Shown: one piece after another, positions 43,796 through 52,829 of the stretch
Numbering within the stretch: position 1 is the stretch's first letter
Layout: each line of letters starts with the position of its first letter
Assembly: GCF_028369295.1 (NCBI RefSeq)
Contig: NZ_JAQMYP010000008.1
Location: 144,355 to 208,354 of the forward strand
Direction of reading: 5' to 3'
DNA length: 64,000 nt
Origin: Streptomyces sp. HD
GTDB lineage: Bacteria; Actinomycetota; Actinomycetes; Streptomycetales; Streptomycetaceae
Position numbers and translations under genes: made by a program
The notes under the pieces: generated by a model
Databases searched by the model: none
Told to the model about the DNA's origin: nothing
The model's input: the letters and a program-made list of their open reading frames with translations, nothing else

Positions 43796-45193
43796 ATGAC
43801 CGCCGCCACCCACCACAACACCCCCGACCTCTTCGCCCTCTCCGAGATCCACGGCCCGGTCCTGCGCCCCGGCGACGACGGCTACGCCGACGAGGTCACC
43901 GGCTTCAACCTGTCCGCGCTGCACACCCCCGAGGTGGTCGTGGGCGCGACGGGCGTGGACGACATAGTGCGGGCCCTGCGCTGGGCGTCGGCCACCGATA
44001 CGCCGGTGGCGGTCCAGGCGACGGGCCATGGAGCGAACTTCCCCATCCCGTACGGTCTGCTGATCACGACGACCCGCATGACCGGGGTACGCATCGATCC
44101 GGACCGACGCGTGGCGACGGTCGAGGCCGGAGCGAAGTGGCGCGACGTCCTGAACGCGGCCGCACCACACGGCCTGGCCGCACTCTGCGGCACCTCCACG
44201 GACGCGGGCGTCGTCGGCTACACCCTGGGCGGCGGCCTGCCGGTCCTGGGCCGCACCTACGGCTACGCGGCGGACCTGGTCCGCTCCCTCCAGGTGGCCA
44301 CCCCCGACGGCACCCTCCGCGAATGCGATCCCGACCAGGAACCGGAACTCTTCTGGGCACTGCGCGGAGGCAAGGGAAACGTGGGCGTGGTGACGTCCCT
44401 GACCTTCGACCTGCTCCCGCTCCCCCGGCTCCTGGGCGGCGGCATCTACTGCCGCGGCGAGCACGCGGAGGCACTGCTGACGACCTGGGAGGACTGGACG
44501 CACCAGGTCCCCGAGGAAATGTGCAGCGCGTTCACCCTCCTGCGTCTGCCGCCCCTCCCCCAGATCCCCGAGCCGTTGCGCGGCGGCTTCTGGGCCAGGG
44601 TGGCGATCGCCTGGACGGGAGACCCGGCGCAGGGCGAGAGCCTCCTGGCCCCCCTCCGCTCGGCGGCCCCGGTGTCGATCGACACGGTGGAGGACATGCC
44701 GTACACGGCAATGGACCGCATCTTCATGGAGCCCCAGGACCCGCTCCCCGCGAGGGAATGCTGCGCCCTGCTCCGCGGCCTGCCCCCGGACGCGATCCGC
44801 GCCTTCCTCTCCCAGGCAGGCCCGCAGGCCACCGACTTCGCCCTCCTGGCAGCGGAGATCCGCCATATGGGCGGGGCCCTGGCCCGCCCGGCCCGCCTGG
44901 AGGACGCGATCTGCGCCCGGGACGCGAACTACCTACTGGATTCGGTGGGCGTCCCGGCAACGCCACAAGCGGCCAAGGCGGTAGAGACAGCCACGACATC
45001 CCTCTACAAGGCGATGTCCCCCTACGGCACGGGCCGCACCATGATCAACATCCACGGCACCCCCGGCAACACCACCGACCGGGCCCGGGCCTGGACCCCC
45101 GAGGTCTACACCCGCCTACGCCAGGACAAGTCGACGTACGACCCCACCAACTTGCTCCGCTTCGGCCACACCATCACCCCGTCCGGCGTCTGA
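43796..45193 (+). CDS. FAD-linked oxidase (BBE/PCMH family)
   Basis: The protein has 465 residues. The FAD-binding PCMH part (about 30-210) has VAVQATGHGANFPIP, GAKWRDVLNAAAPHGLAAL and VVGYTLGGGLPVLGRTYG. The His of GHGAN is the position used for covalent flavin in relatives such as berberine-bridge-type enzymes. The second cysteine attachment motif is not clear. The C-terminal BBE motif YDPTNLLRF is present. It starts at ATG 43796 with AGGGAGG. It lies opposite to and between hemD and hemB. Substrate unknown. Confidence 0.9.
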   Translation: MTAATHHNTPDLFALSEIHGPVLRPGDDGYADEVTGFNLSALHTPEVVVGATGVDDIVRALRWASATDTPVAVQATGHGANFPIPYGLLITTTRMTGVRIDPDRRVATVEAGAKWRDVLNAAAPHGLAALCGTSTDAGVVGYTLGGGLPVLGRTYGYAADLVRSLQVATPDGTLRECDPDQEPELFWALRGGKGNVGVVTSLTFDLLPLPRLLGGGIYCRGEHAEALLTTWEDWTHQVPEEMCSAFTLLRLPPLPQIPEPLRGGFWARVAIAWTGDPAQGESLLAPLRSAAPVSIDTVEDMPYTAMDRIFMEPQDPLPARECCALLRGLPPDAIRAFLSQAGPQATDFALLAAEIRHMGGALARPARLEDAICARDANYLLDSVGVPATPQAAKAVETATTSLYKAMSPYGTGRTMINIHGTPGNTTDRARAWTPEVYTRLRQDKSTYDPTNLLRFGHTITPSGV

Positions 45194-45248
45194 CGCCCAC
45201 ACGCGCCTTCCAGCCCGTCCACCGTCTGACACCGAGCAGCGCCTTCAG

Positions 45249-45324
45249 CCCGTCCGACGTTCCTGACGCCCGCACGCTTCTTTCACCCCGTCCGGCGTTC
45301 CTGACGCCCGCACGCTTCTTTCAG
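45249..45324. repeat. Two 38-bp tandem repeats
   Basis: The unit CCGTCCGRCGTTCCTGACGC followed by CCGCACGCTTCTTTCA occurs twice with a 38-bp period, and its start recurs as part of the adjoining long repeat. It fills the gap after the FAD oxidase together with the element at 45321. Confidence 0.85.
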
Positions 45325-45447
45325 CCCGTCCGGCGTTTGAGGACGAGGCCGTTCAGGCCGATGGGGGTCCAGGGGGCGGAGCCCCCTGGCGGGGTCGAAG
45401 GGGCGGAGCCCCTGGGGATGGGACGGGTAGGGGCGGCGGGGGCGAAA
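45321..45447. repeat. Dispersed intergenic repeat, copy 1
   Basis: The element begins with CAGCCCGTCCGGCGTTTGAG, runs through hairpin blocks (CCAGGGGGC-GGA-GCCCCCTGG at 45369-45389 and a GGGGCGGAGCCCC block), and ends in GGGACGGGTAGGGGCGGCGG. Two further copies lie at 53225 and 60000. The opening motif is common between genes in Streptomyces as I recall it; the hairpins may act as terminators. Confidence 0.85.
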
Positions 45448-45485
45448 CCCGCTGACGCGCACCCCCACCCCCCGCAACCGACGAA

Positions 45486-47192
45486 CTACGTCGTGGACCG
45501 CCGCCGCCGAGCCCCCGGCCGCCGCTCACTGGGTCGAGTAACCGGATCCCCAGCCTCAACGGCCGCAGCCCGCCGCCGCAGCCCGAAGTCCGCCAACGCC
45601 TCGGCAAGCTTGTGCACGGACGGCTCCGGAGCCATCACATCCACCCGAAGCCCATGCTCCTCCGCGGTCTTCGCGGTGGCAGGCCCGATACAGGCGATCA
45701 CCGTCACGTTGTGCGGCTTACCGGCGATCCCCACCAGATTCCGCACGGTCGACGACGAGGTGAAGAGAACGGCGTCAAAGCCACCCCCCTTGATCGCCTC
45801 CCGCGTCTCGGCCGGCGGCGGCGAAGCCCGCACGGTCCGATAGGCCGTGACGTCATCGACCTCCCAGCCCAGCTCGATGAGCCCGGCCACGAGGGTCTCC
45901 GTGGCAATGTCGGCCCGCGGCAGGAACACCCGGTCGATCGGATCGAAAACAGGGTCGTACGGCGGCCAGTCCTCAAGCAGCCCCGCAGCCGACTGCTCCC
46001 CCGAGGGCACCAGATCCGGCTTCACACCAAAGGCGATCAACGCCTTCGCGGTCTGCTCCCCCACCGCCGCGACCTTGATCCCGGCGAACGCCCGCGCATC
46101 GAGCCCGTACTCCTCGAACTTCTCCCGCACGGCCTTGACCGCGTTCACCGAGGTGAAGGCGATCCACTCGTACCGCCCGGTCACGAGCCCCTTCACGGCC
46201 CGCTCCATCTGCTGGGGCGTCCGCGGCGGCTCGACGGCGATCGTCGGCACCTCGTGCGGCACGGCCCCGTACGACCGCAACTGGTCGGAGAGCGAAGCCG
46301 CCTGCTCCTTCGTGCGCGGCACGAGCACCCGCCACCCGAAGAGCGGCTTGGACTCGAACCACGACAACTGCTCACGCTGAGCAGCAGCGGACCGCTCACC
46401 GACCACGGCTATCACCGGCCGCCCGCCCTCCGGCGAGGGCAGCACCTTGGCCTGCTTCAGCGTCTGGGCGATCGTCCCCAGGGTCGCCGTCCAGGTCCGC
46501 TGCCGAGTGGTCGTACCGGCAACGGTGACGGTCAACGGCGTATCGGGCTTGCGCCCCGCGGAGACCAGCTCACCCGCGGCCGCGCCCACGGAGTCCAGCG
46601 TCGTCGACACGACGACGGTCCCGTCCGAAGCCCCGACCTCGGTCCAGCACCGGTCCGAAGCGGTACGCGCGTCCACGAACCGCACGTCCGCGCCCTGCGC
46701 GTCCCGCAGCGGCACACCGGCGTACGCGGGCACGCCCACGGCGGCGGCCACACCCGGCACGACCTCGAACGGCACGCCGGCCGCGGCGCACGCCAGCATC
46801 TCCTCGGCGGCGTACGTGTCGAGCCCGGGATCCCCGGACACCGCACGCACGACCCGCCTGCCGCCGCGCGCAGCCTCCATGACAAGATGTGCCGCATCCC
46901 GCACCGCGGGTAGCCCAGCGGTTGTTGACGCGCCGTCAACAACCGCCAGTTGAGGCGTGCCTGTGCCCGGGACGGCGTCCGAATCGGGACCCGTGTCCGT
47001 ATGCACTTCGGCGACGCCCTGTCTGGCGTGCTGGCGTACCACGTCGAGCACCTCGTGCTCGGCGACGAGTACGTCTGCGTTCGCCAGCGCCTCGACTGCG
47101 CGCAGGGTTAGTAGCCCCGGATCCCCGGGTCCGGCACCTAGGAAGGTGACGTGCCCGTGTTCAAGGCCGGCGGGAAGGGTGGTGGGGCTCAC
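45486..47192 (-). CDS. hemD: Fused uroporphyrinogen-III methyltransferase-like / uroporphyrinogen-III synthase
   Basis: The protein has 568 residues. The N-terminal SUMT-like tetrapyrrole methylase domain (about 14-245) shows GAGPGDPGLLTLRAVEAL, AVSGDPGLD and PGVAAAVGVPAYAGVPL. The C-terminal HemD domain (about 285-540) includes WIAFTSVNAVKAV and VLFTSSSTVRNL and closes hydroxymethylbilane to uroporphyrinogen III. The fusion is usual in actinobacteria. Whether the methylase half is active is uncertain. GTG 47192 overlaps the hemC stop as GTGA. The C-terminus ends in an Arg-rich tail. Confidence 0.93.
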   Translation of the reverse strand: MSPTTLPAGLEHGHVTFLGAGPGDPGLLTLRAVEALANADVLVAEHEVLDVVRQHARQGVAEVHTDTGPDSDAVPGTGTPQLAVVDGASTTAGLPAVRDAAHLVMEAARGGRRVVRAVSGDPGLDTYAAEEMLACAAAGVPFEVVPGVAAAVGVPAYAGVPLRDAQGADVRFVDARTASDRCWTEVGASDGTVVVSTTLDSVGAAAGELVSAGRKPDTPLTVTVAGTTTRQRTWTATLGTIAQTLKQAKVLPSPEGGRPVIAVVGERSAAAQREQLSWFESKPLFGWRVLVPRTKEQAASLSDQLRSYGAVPHEVPTIAVEPPRTPQQMERAVKGLVTGRYEWIAFTSVNAVKAVREKFEEYGLDARAFAGIKVAAVGEQTAKALIAFGVKPDLVPSGEQSAAGLLEDWPPYDPVFDPIDRVFLPRADIATETLVAGLIELGWEVDDVTAYRTVRASPPPAETREAIKGGGFDAVLFTSSSTVRNLVGIAGKPHNVTVIACIGPATAKTAEEHGLRVDVMAPEPSVHKLAEALADFGLRRRAAAVEAGDPVTRPSERRPGARRRRSTT

Positions 47193-48148
47193 TGTGCTCG
47201 CTCCCCCATCAGACCGGCCGCGCCCTGGGCAAGCATCTCGGTAGCGAGTTCGCGACCGAGCGCCAGCGCTTGGTCGTGCGTCTCGGGCACGGGACCGGTG
47301 GTGGACAGCTGCACCATCCGCGTGCCGTCGGTCGTACCGACGACGCCGCGCAGGCGCATTTCCTTGACAATCTGCCCGTCGGCCAGCAGGTCGGCCAGCG
47401 CGCCCACAGGGGCGGAGCAGCCGGCCTCCAGGGCGGCGAGCAGTGATCGCTCGGCGGTCACGGCGACCCGGGTGAACGGGTCGTCGAGCTCGCCGAGCGC
47501 GGCGACGAGGTCCGCGTTGCCCGCGGTGCACTCGATCGCCAGGGCCCCCTGGCCGGGGGCGGGCAAAACCGTGTCGACCGACAGGAAGTCGGTCACTTCG
47601 CCGATGCGTCCGATGCGGTTCAGGCCGGCCGCGGCCAGCACGACCGCATCCAGCTCACCGTCGCGCACGTACCGGATCCGGGTGTCCACGTTGCCGCGGA
47701 TCGCCACGGCCTCGATGTCCAGTCCGTGGCTGCGCGCGTACGCGTTCAGCTGTGCCATCCGGCGCGGCGAACCCGTGCCGATGCGCGCCCCGCGCGGCAG
47801 GTCGGTGAACTTCAGCGCGTCCCGCGCGACGATCACGTCCCGCGGATCCTCCCGCTCGGGAACGGCCGCGAGGGTCAGCTCCGCGGGCTGCGCGGTCGGC
47901 AGGTCCTTGAGGGAGTGCACCGCGAAGTCGACCTCGCCATTGAGGAGCGCGTCGCGCAGGGCGGTGACGAACACACCGGTGCCGCCGATCTGCGCGAGGG
48001 CCTCGCGCGAGACATCGCCGTACGTGGTGATCTCGACGAGCTCGACGGGCCGTCCGGTCACCCTGCGCACGGTGTCCGCGACCTGCCCGGACTGGGCCAT
48101 GGCGAGCTTGCTGCGCCGGGTGCCGAGCCGTAGTGGCTGCTGAGTCAT
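47189..48148 (-). CDS. hemC: Hydroxymethylbilane synthase (porphobilinogen deaminase)
   Basis: This 319-residue protein polymerises four porphobilinogens. The dipyrromethane cofactor cysteine is Cys244 in LEAGCSAPVGA, and the catalytic Asp82 lies in HSLKDLPT. LRLGTRRSKLAMAQ at the N-terminus and RIGTGSPRRMAQL are standard. It overlaps hemA upstream (ATGA at 48145-48148) and hemD downstream (GTGA), so the operon is translationally coupled. Confidence 0.96.
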   Translation of the reverse strand: MTQQPLRLGTRRSKLAMAQSGQVADTVRRVTGRPVELVEITTYGDVSREALAQIGGTGVFVTALRDALLNGEVDFAVHSLKDLPTAQPAELTLAAVPEREDPRDVIVARDALKFTDLPRGARIGTGSPRRMAQLNAYARSHGLDIEAVAIRGNVDTRIRYVRDGELDAVVLAAAGLNRIGRIGEVTDFLSVDTVLPAPGQGALAIECTAGNADLVAALGELDDPFTRVAVTAERSLLAALEAGCSAPVGALADLLADGQIVKEMRLRGVVGTTDGTRMVQLSTTGPVPETHDQALALGRELATEMLAQGAAGLMGERAQ

Positions 48149-49914
48149 CGTGGGCCTCGGTTCTTCTCGGTGCTGTCCTCGGCACGGGAGACGGAGGCCA
48201 CCGTCTCCTGATCGAGGTCGAACAGGGTCCGCAGGGCATCCGCGTACCCGGCGCCGCCGGGCTCGGCCGCGAGCTGCTTGACCCGCACGGTCGGGGCGTG
48301 CAGCAGCTTGTCGACGACACGCTTGACGGTCTGCGTGATCTCGCCGCGGTGCTTGTCGTCGAGGCCCGGCAGCCGGCCTTCCAGTCGGGCGATCTCGCTC
48401 GCCACGACATCGGCGGCCATCGCGCGCAGGGCGACGACGGTGGGCGTGATGTGTGCGGCCCGCAGCGCCGCCCCGAAGGCCGCGACCTCGTCGGAGACGA
48501 TACGGCGGACCTGGTCGACGTCGGCCGCCATCGGAGCGTCGGCGGAAGCTTCCGCCAGCGACTCGATGTCGACCAGCCGCACCCCGGCCAGCCGGTGCAC
48601 GGCCGCGTCGATGTCGCGGGGCATGGCGAGGTCGAGCAGGGACAGCGTCGGCGCGAGACGGGGGGCCTCGGCGACCGGTTCGGGCTTGCGGCGCTCGGGG
48701 ATGCGGCCGACGGTGGCCACGGTCGCGGCGAGCGCGGTGATCAGCTCGGCATCCGCCTCGGGGTTGCGCCGGGCGGCCTCACGCCGGTCGACGGCACTGC
48801 CGGCCGCCCACGCCGCGTGCTGCTCCAGCGTGGCCGCGTCCATCCCGGCGACGGCGGCCTCGCCGAGCACAGAGAAACCTCCCTGCACGGCGGCGATGTC
48901 CAGCGGACAGTTCTCGTCGGTGCCGACGCTGGTGGGCGGCAACGGGGTCTGCCGTACGTCGGTGGAGTCGGCGGCGGTCCTGGCGGCCGGCGCCTTGGCC
49001 GTCGTACGACCGCTGTCACCCGCCTCCTCGAAGGCGACCGGCCGACCGGTACGGCCCTCCACCGCGGCGGCGACCTCCTCGGCCGTGAGGACCAGGCCGG
49101 TCGCTCCGGTGCAGGAGACGGCGACATCGGCACGTGTCAGCTCGACCGGCACCGACTCCATCGGTACCGCGCGGGCCAGCACGTCCGTGCCGTCGGCCTC
49201 GGTGAGGCGCTGTCCATATTGCTCTCCGAGCAGGGCCGCCAGCCGCTCGGCGCGGTCCTGCGTCCGGTTGGCGACGACGATCTCGGCGACCCCGGCCCGC
49301 GCGAGCGTGGCCGCGGCCAGCGAGGACATCGAACCGGCGCCGATGACCAATGCCTTCTTGCCGCGGGCCCACGCCGTGACGTCGGCGCCGTCGGCCAGCT
49401 GCTCCAGGCCGAAGGTGACCAGTGACTGTCCGGCCCGGTCGATGCCGGTCTCGGAGTGGGCGCGCTTGCCGACCCGCAGGGCCTGCTGGAACAGGTCGTT
49501 CAGCAGCCGCCCGGCGCTGTGCAGCTCCTGGGCCTTGGCGAGGGAGTCCTTGATCTGCCCGAGGATCTGCCCCTCGCCGACGACCATGGAGTCGAGCCCG
49601 CAGGCCACCGAGAACAGGTGGTGGACGGCCCGGTCCTCGTAATGGACGTAGAGGTACGGCGTGAGCTCATCCAGCCCCACCCCGCTGTGCTGGGCGAGCA
49701 GCATGGACAGTTCGGCGACACCGGCGTGGAACTTGTCGACGTCGGCGTACAGCTCGATGCGGTTGCAGGTGGCCAGCACGGCGGCCTCGGCGGCCGGTTC
49801 GGCGGCGACCGTGTCCTGCAGCAGCTTGATCTGGGCGTCCGCGCCGAGCGCGGCCCGCTCCAGGACGCTGACCGGGGCGCTGCGGTGGCTCAGCCCCACG
49901 ACGAGGAGACTCAT
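48145..49914 (-). CDS. hemA: Glutamyl-tRNA reductase
   Basis: The protein has 589 residues and makes glutamate-1-semialdehyde from Glu-tRNA, the first step of the C5 haem route. The catalytic Cys50 lies in VLATCNRIELYADV. The substrate loop VACGLDSMVVGEGQILGQIK and NADPH motif VIGAGSMSSLAA are present. It is about 150 residues longer than usual because of an Ala/Thr/Asp-rich insert at about 300-425, inside the NADPH-binding region; Streptomyces enzymes are known to be long. The start overlaps the rex stop as ATGA. Confidence 0.95.
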   Translation of the reverse strand: MSLLVVGLSHRSAPVSVLERAALGADAQIKLLQDTVAAEPAAEAAVLATCNRIELYADVDKFHAGVAELSMLLAQHSGVGLDELTPYLYVHYEDRAVHHLFSVACGLDSMVVGEGQILGQIKDSLAKAQELHSAGRLLNDLFQQALRVGKRAHSETGIDRAGQSLVTFGLEQLADGADVTAWARGKKALVIGAGSMSSLAAATLARAGVAEIVVANRTQDRAERLAALLGEQYGQRLTEADGTDVLARAVPMESVPVELTRADVAVSCTGATGLVLTAEEVAAAVEGRTGRPVAFEEAGDSGRTTAKAPAARTAADSTDVRQTPLPPTSVGTDENCPLDIAAVQGGFSVLGEAAVAGMDAATLEQHAAWAAGSAVDRREAARRNPEADAELITALAATVATVGRIPERRKPEPVAEAPRLAPTLSLLDLAMPRDIDAAVHRLAGVRLVDIESLAEASADAPMAADVDQVRRIVSDEVAAFGAALRAAHITPTVVALRAMAADVVASEIARLEGRLPGLDDKHRGEITQTVKRVVDKLLHAPTVRVKQLAAEPGGAGYADALRTLFDLDQETVASVSRAEDSTEKNRGPR

Positions 49915-50681
49915 GCCGGCATCACGGCGGGTACGTCCCCGTCCGGCCCCTGATCGGCGGAGTCGTCAGACCCCTCACGGGTGGCGGCGGCCGGTCCGGC
50001 GCCGTCGGAGTGGGCCTCCTCGCCGGCCTTGCGCTGCTCGTGGAAGGCGAGGATCTGCAGCTCGATCGAGAGATCCACCTTGCGTACGTCGACGCCCTCC
50101 GGGACGGACAGCACGGTCGGCGCGAAGTTCAGGATGGAGGTGACGCCAGCGGCCACGAGCCGGTCGCAGACCGGCTGGGCGGCACCGGCGGGGGTGGCGA
50201 TGACACCGATGGACACGCCGTTGTCCTGGATGATCTTCTCCAGGTCGTCGGAGTGCTGCACGGGAATGCCGGCGACAGGCTTGCCCGCCATGCCCGGGTC
50301 GGCGTCGATGAGCGCGGCGACCCGGAAGCCGCGGGAGGCGAACCCGCCGTAGTTGGCGAGAGCGGCGCCGAGGTTACCGATACCGACGATCACAACCGGC
50401 CAGTCCTGGGTGAGCCCCAGCTCACGGGAGATCTGGTAGACGAGATATTCGACGTCGTAGCCGACACCGCGCGTTCCGTACGACCCCAGGTACGAGAAGT
50501 CCTTGCGCAGCTTCGCGGAGTTGACCCCCGCCGCGGCCGCGAGCTCCTCGGAGGAGACCGTGGGTACCGAGCGCTCCGACAATGCGGTCAGCGCACGGAG
50601 GTACAGCGGAAGCCGGGCGACGGTGGCCTCGGGAATCCCTCGGCTGCGGGTCGCCGTTCGGTGAGTTCGGCCAGTTGCCAC
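49911..50681 (-). CDS. rex: Redox-sensing repressor Rex
   Basis: The protein has 256 residues. The winged helix (about 18-85) has ATVARLPLYLRALTALS and AAAAGVNSAKLRKDFSYLGS. The Rossmann domain that reads NADH/NAD+ has VVIVGIGNLGAAL. The C-terminal swapped helix (SIELQILAFHEQR) and an acidic tail follow. Rex releases DNA when NADH rises, switching on respiratory genes. GTG 50681 is chosen from the family start. It heads the rex-hemA-hemC-hemD operon, with its own operator about 75 bp upstream. Confidence 0.96.
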   Translation of the reverse strand: MATGRTHRTATRSRGIPEATVARLPLYLRALTALSERSVPTVSSEELAAAAGVNSAKLRKDFSYLGSYGTRGVGYDVEYLVYQISRELGLTQDWPVVIVGIGNLGAALANYGGFASRGFRVAALIDADPGMAGKPVAGIPVQHSDDLEKIIQDNGVSIGVIATPAGAAQPVCDRLVAAGVTSILNFAPTVLSVPEGVDVRKVDLSIELQILAFHEQRKAGEEAHSDGAGPAAATREGSDDSADQGPDGDVPAVMPA

Positions 50682-50756
50682 GGTGCTCCTGCGGGTAGAG
50701 CGGGACTGCCGGCGGTCAGTCGTCCCCAGACCGCCCCGTCGAATGCAGGCTATGTC

Positions 50757-50776
50757 TTTGTGAACGCGTGCACAAA
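50757..50776. promoter_or_regulatory. Rex operator (ROP)
   Basis: TTTGTGAACGCGTGCACAAA closely matches the Rex consensus TTGTGAANNNNTTCACAA. It lies upstream of rex, so Rex represses its own operon including hemACD. The rest of the 303-bp rex-glutaredoxin gap shows no gene. Confidence 0.92.
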
Positions 50777-50983
50777 GATGGTGTCCGATTTGCCCGCCCA
50801 ACGTGACCGGGCTCACGCACGCCCGGCGCACTGGTGTGGAACCGGCGCACACGCACCACCGTTCCTCATCTCCTGGGGGCAAAACCGCACACTCTCCTCA
50901 ACGATCCCCGCCCCCGAGACCAAGTCGCCGTCGATCCTAAGCCAGTTTCCGGCTCAGTTGGACTGGTCGGTCAGTGCTTTGGG

Positions 50984-51271
50984 TTACTCGGTCAGGGCTT
51001 TGCGGAGGCGATCTTCGTTCACGCGCCAGAAGGTGTGCTGGGCGCCGTCGACGAGGACGACGGGGATCTGTTCCCAGTACTGATCGTGGAGTTGGGGATC
51101 CTGCGTGATGTCTTTCTGCTCCCACGGAACCCCGAGATCCCCACAGACCTCCTCAATGACGATCTGTGCGTCATCACACAGATGGCAGCCGGGCTTACGG
51201 ATGAGTGTGACGAGCCGGTCCTGGGGGGACTTGGCCGCGCCGCGACGAAAGAAGGGGCTCATGTCAGCCAT
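50984..51271 (-). CDS. Glutaredoxin-like protein
   Basis: This 95-residue thioredoxin-fold protein has active-site CHLC in LIRKPGCHLCDDAQ and the cis-Pro segment QIPVVLVDG. It belongs to the glutaredoxin-like DUF836 group. It starts at ATG 51271 (ATG 51262 also possible). It sits next to rex on the same strand, as I recall in other Streptomyces, and a redox role fits. It diverges from the HAD gene. Confidence 0.9.
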   Translation of the reverse strand: MADMSPFFRRGAAKSPQDRLVTLIRKPGCHLCDDAQIVIEEVCGDLGVPWEQKDITQDPQLHDQYWEQIPVVLVDGAQHTFWRVNEDRLRKALTE

Positions 51272-51443
51272 TCTCGCGCGCCGGGGGCGGAGAGGTCTGT
51301 GGCGCGGACCCCCGAAACCACCAGGGAAGCGGACGGCGCCCGGCGCGCCGAATCAGTTCTTTAACGACACGGTCGCGGAGAGTTCACAGCCTTCAAACCT
51401 CTCGACTCCGGAAGCACCGAACAAACTGGCTATGCTCACGGTC

Positions 51444-52364
51444 ATGGCCGCTCTTGGATGGCTCACTCCCCGTAGGCGCTCCGCCACGGCGCGGAGCGTG
51501 TTGGCTGGCGAGGCCTCGGCGGAGGCAGCGCGCAAGTCGTCGCAGGAAGCGACGGAGGTGTCCGACGCCGAACCGGACTTCCCGGTGCTCGGCGACGAGA
51601 AGGCCGCGGCCTTCTTCGACCTGGACAACACCGTGATGCAAGGTGCTGCCCTCTTCCACTTCGGTCGGGGCCTGTACAAACGGAAGTTCTTCGAGACCCG
51701 CGACCTCGCCAGGTTCGCCTGGCAGCAGGCGTGGTTCAGGCTGGCGGGCGTCGAGGACCCGGAGCACATGCAGGAGGCGCGCGACTCGGCGCTGTCCATC
51801 GTGAAGGGCCACCGGGTCTCCGAGCTGATGTCGATCGGCGAGGAGATCTACGACGAGTACATGGCCGAGCGCATCTGGCCGGGCACCCGCGCGCTCGCCC
51901 AGGCGCACCTGGACGCGGGCCAGCGGGTCTGGCTGGTCACCGCCGCCCCCGTGGAGATCGCCCAGGTGATCGCACGCCGTCTCGGCCTGACCGGTGCCCT
52001 GGGCACGGTGGCGGAGTCGGTGGACGGCGTCTACACCGGCAAACTGGTCGGCGAGCCGCTGCACGGCCCGGCGAAGGCGGAGGCACTCCGTGCCCTGGCC
52101 GCCGCGGAGGGCCTGGACCTCTCGCGCTGCGCCGCCTACAGCGACTCCCACAACGACATCCCGATGCTCTCCCTCGTCGGCCACCCCTACGCCATCAACC
52201 CCGACACCAAACTCCGCAAACACGCACGCCACCTCGACTGGCGCCTCCGCGACTACCGCACCGGCCGAAAGGCAGCAAAGGTCGGCATCCCCGCGGCAGC
52301 CGGCGTGGGAGCGGTCGCCGGCGGCACAGCAGCAGCAATCGCCCTCCACAGACGCCGGCGGTAA
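51444..52364 (+). CDS. HAD-IB family hydrolase (SerB-like)
   Basis: The protein is about 306 residues. HAD motif I is FFDLDNTVMQGAAL (nucleophile Asp in DLD). Motif II is the VTAAP stretch, and motif III/IV is in YSDSHNDIPML. The cap is of the IB, phosphoserine-phosphatase type. The C-terminus is a hydrophobic Gly/Ala segment (GIPAAAGVGAVAGGTAAAIALH) followed by RRRR, possibly a membrane anchor. ATG 51444 or 51432 has no clear ribosome site, so a leaderless message is possible. Substrate unknown. Confidence 0.88.
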   Translation: MAALGWLTPRRRSATARSVLAGEASAEAARKSSQEATEVSDAEPDFPVLGDEKAAAFFDLDNTVMQGAALFHFGRGLYKRKFFETRDLARFAWQQAWFRLAGVEDPEHMQEARDSALSIVKGHRVSELMSIGEEIYDEYMAERIWPGTRALAQAHLDAGQRVWLVTAAPVEIAQVIARRLGLTGALGTVAESVDGVYTGKLVGEPLHGPAKAEALRALAAAEGLDLSRCAAYSDSHNDIPMLSLVGHPYAINPDTKLRKHARHLDWRLRDYRTGRKAAKVGIPAAAGVGAVAGGTAAAIALHRRRR

Positions 52365-52402
52365 CTGACGCGGGCCGGGCTGAGGCCGGGCGGGACATGC
52401 GG

Positions 52403-52797
52403 TGCGCCTGCGGGGCCTGTGCGGCCGGGCGGGAGTACGCGGTGAGCCTGCGGGGCCTGTGCGGCCGGGCCGGGGCACGCGTTGATACCCGCGCGCCTAT
52501 GGGATCCGGCGGGGCACGCGGTGCGCCTGCGGGAGCTGTGCGGCCCGGCGGGGGCACGCGTTGATACCCGCGCGCCTATGGGATCCGGCGGGGCACGCGG
52601 TGCGCCTGCGGGAGCCGTGCGGCCCGGCGGGGGCACGCGTTGATACCCGCGCGCTGTGGCGCTGAGTGGGAGTACGCGTTGAGCCTGCGGCAGCCTGTGC
52701 AGCCGAGTGGGGGCCGCGTTGATACCCGCGACGGCCTGTGCGGCCAGGTAGAGGGACGCCTTTAATGCCTGCGGCAGCCTGTGCGGCTGAGTGGGGG
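52403..52797. repeat. 79-bp minisatellite
   Basis: The marker TTGATACCCGCG recurs at 52482, 52561, 52640 and 52719, exactly 79 bp apart. Flanking sequence (GGCACGCG, GTGCGCCTGCGGGAG, TGCGGCC) is also repeated, almost identically between units 2 and 3. Copies decay toward both ends and also show a half-period of about 40. No conserved protein is encoded on either strand. Confidence 0.88.
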
Positions 52798-52829
52798 CGT
52801 GCGTAGCGCCTGCCGGTGCGTTGTGGGTC

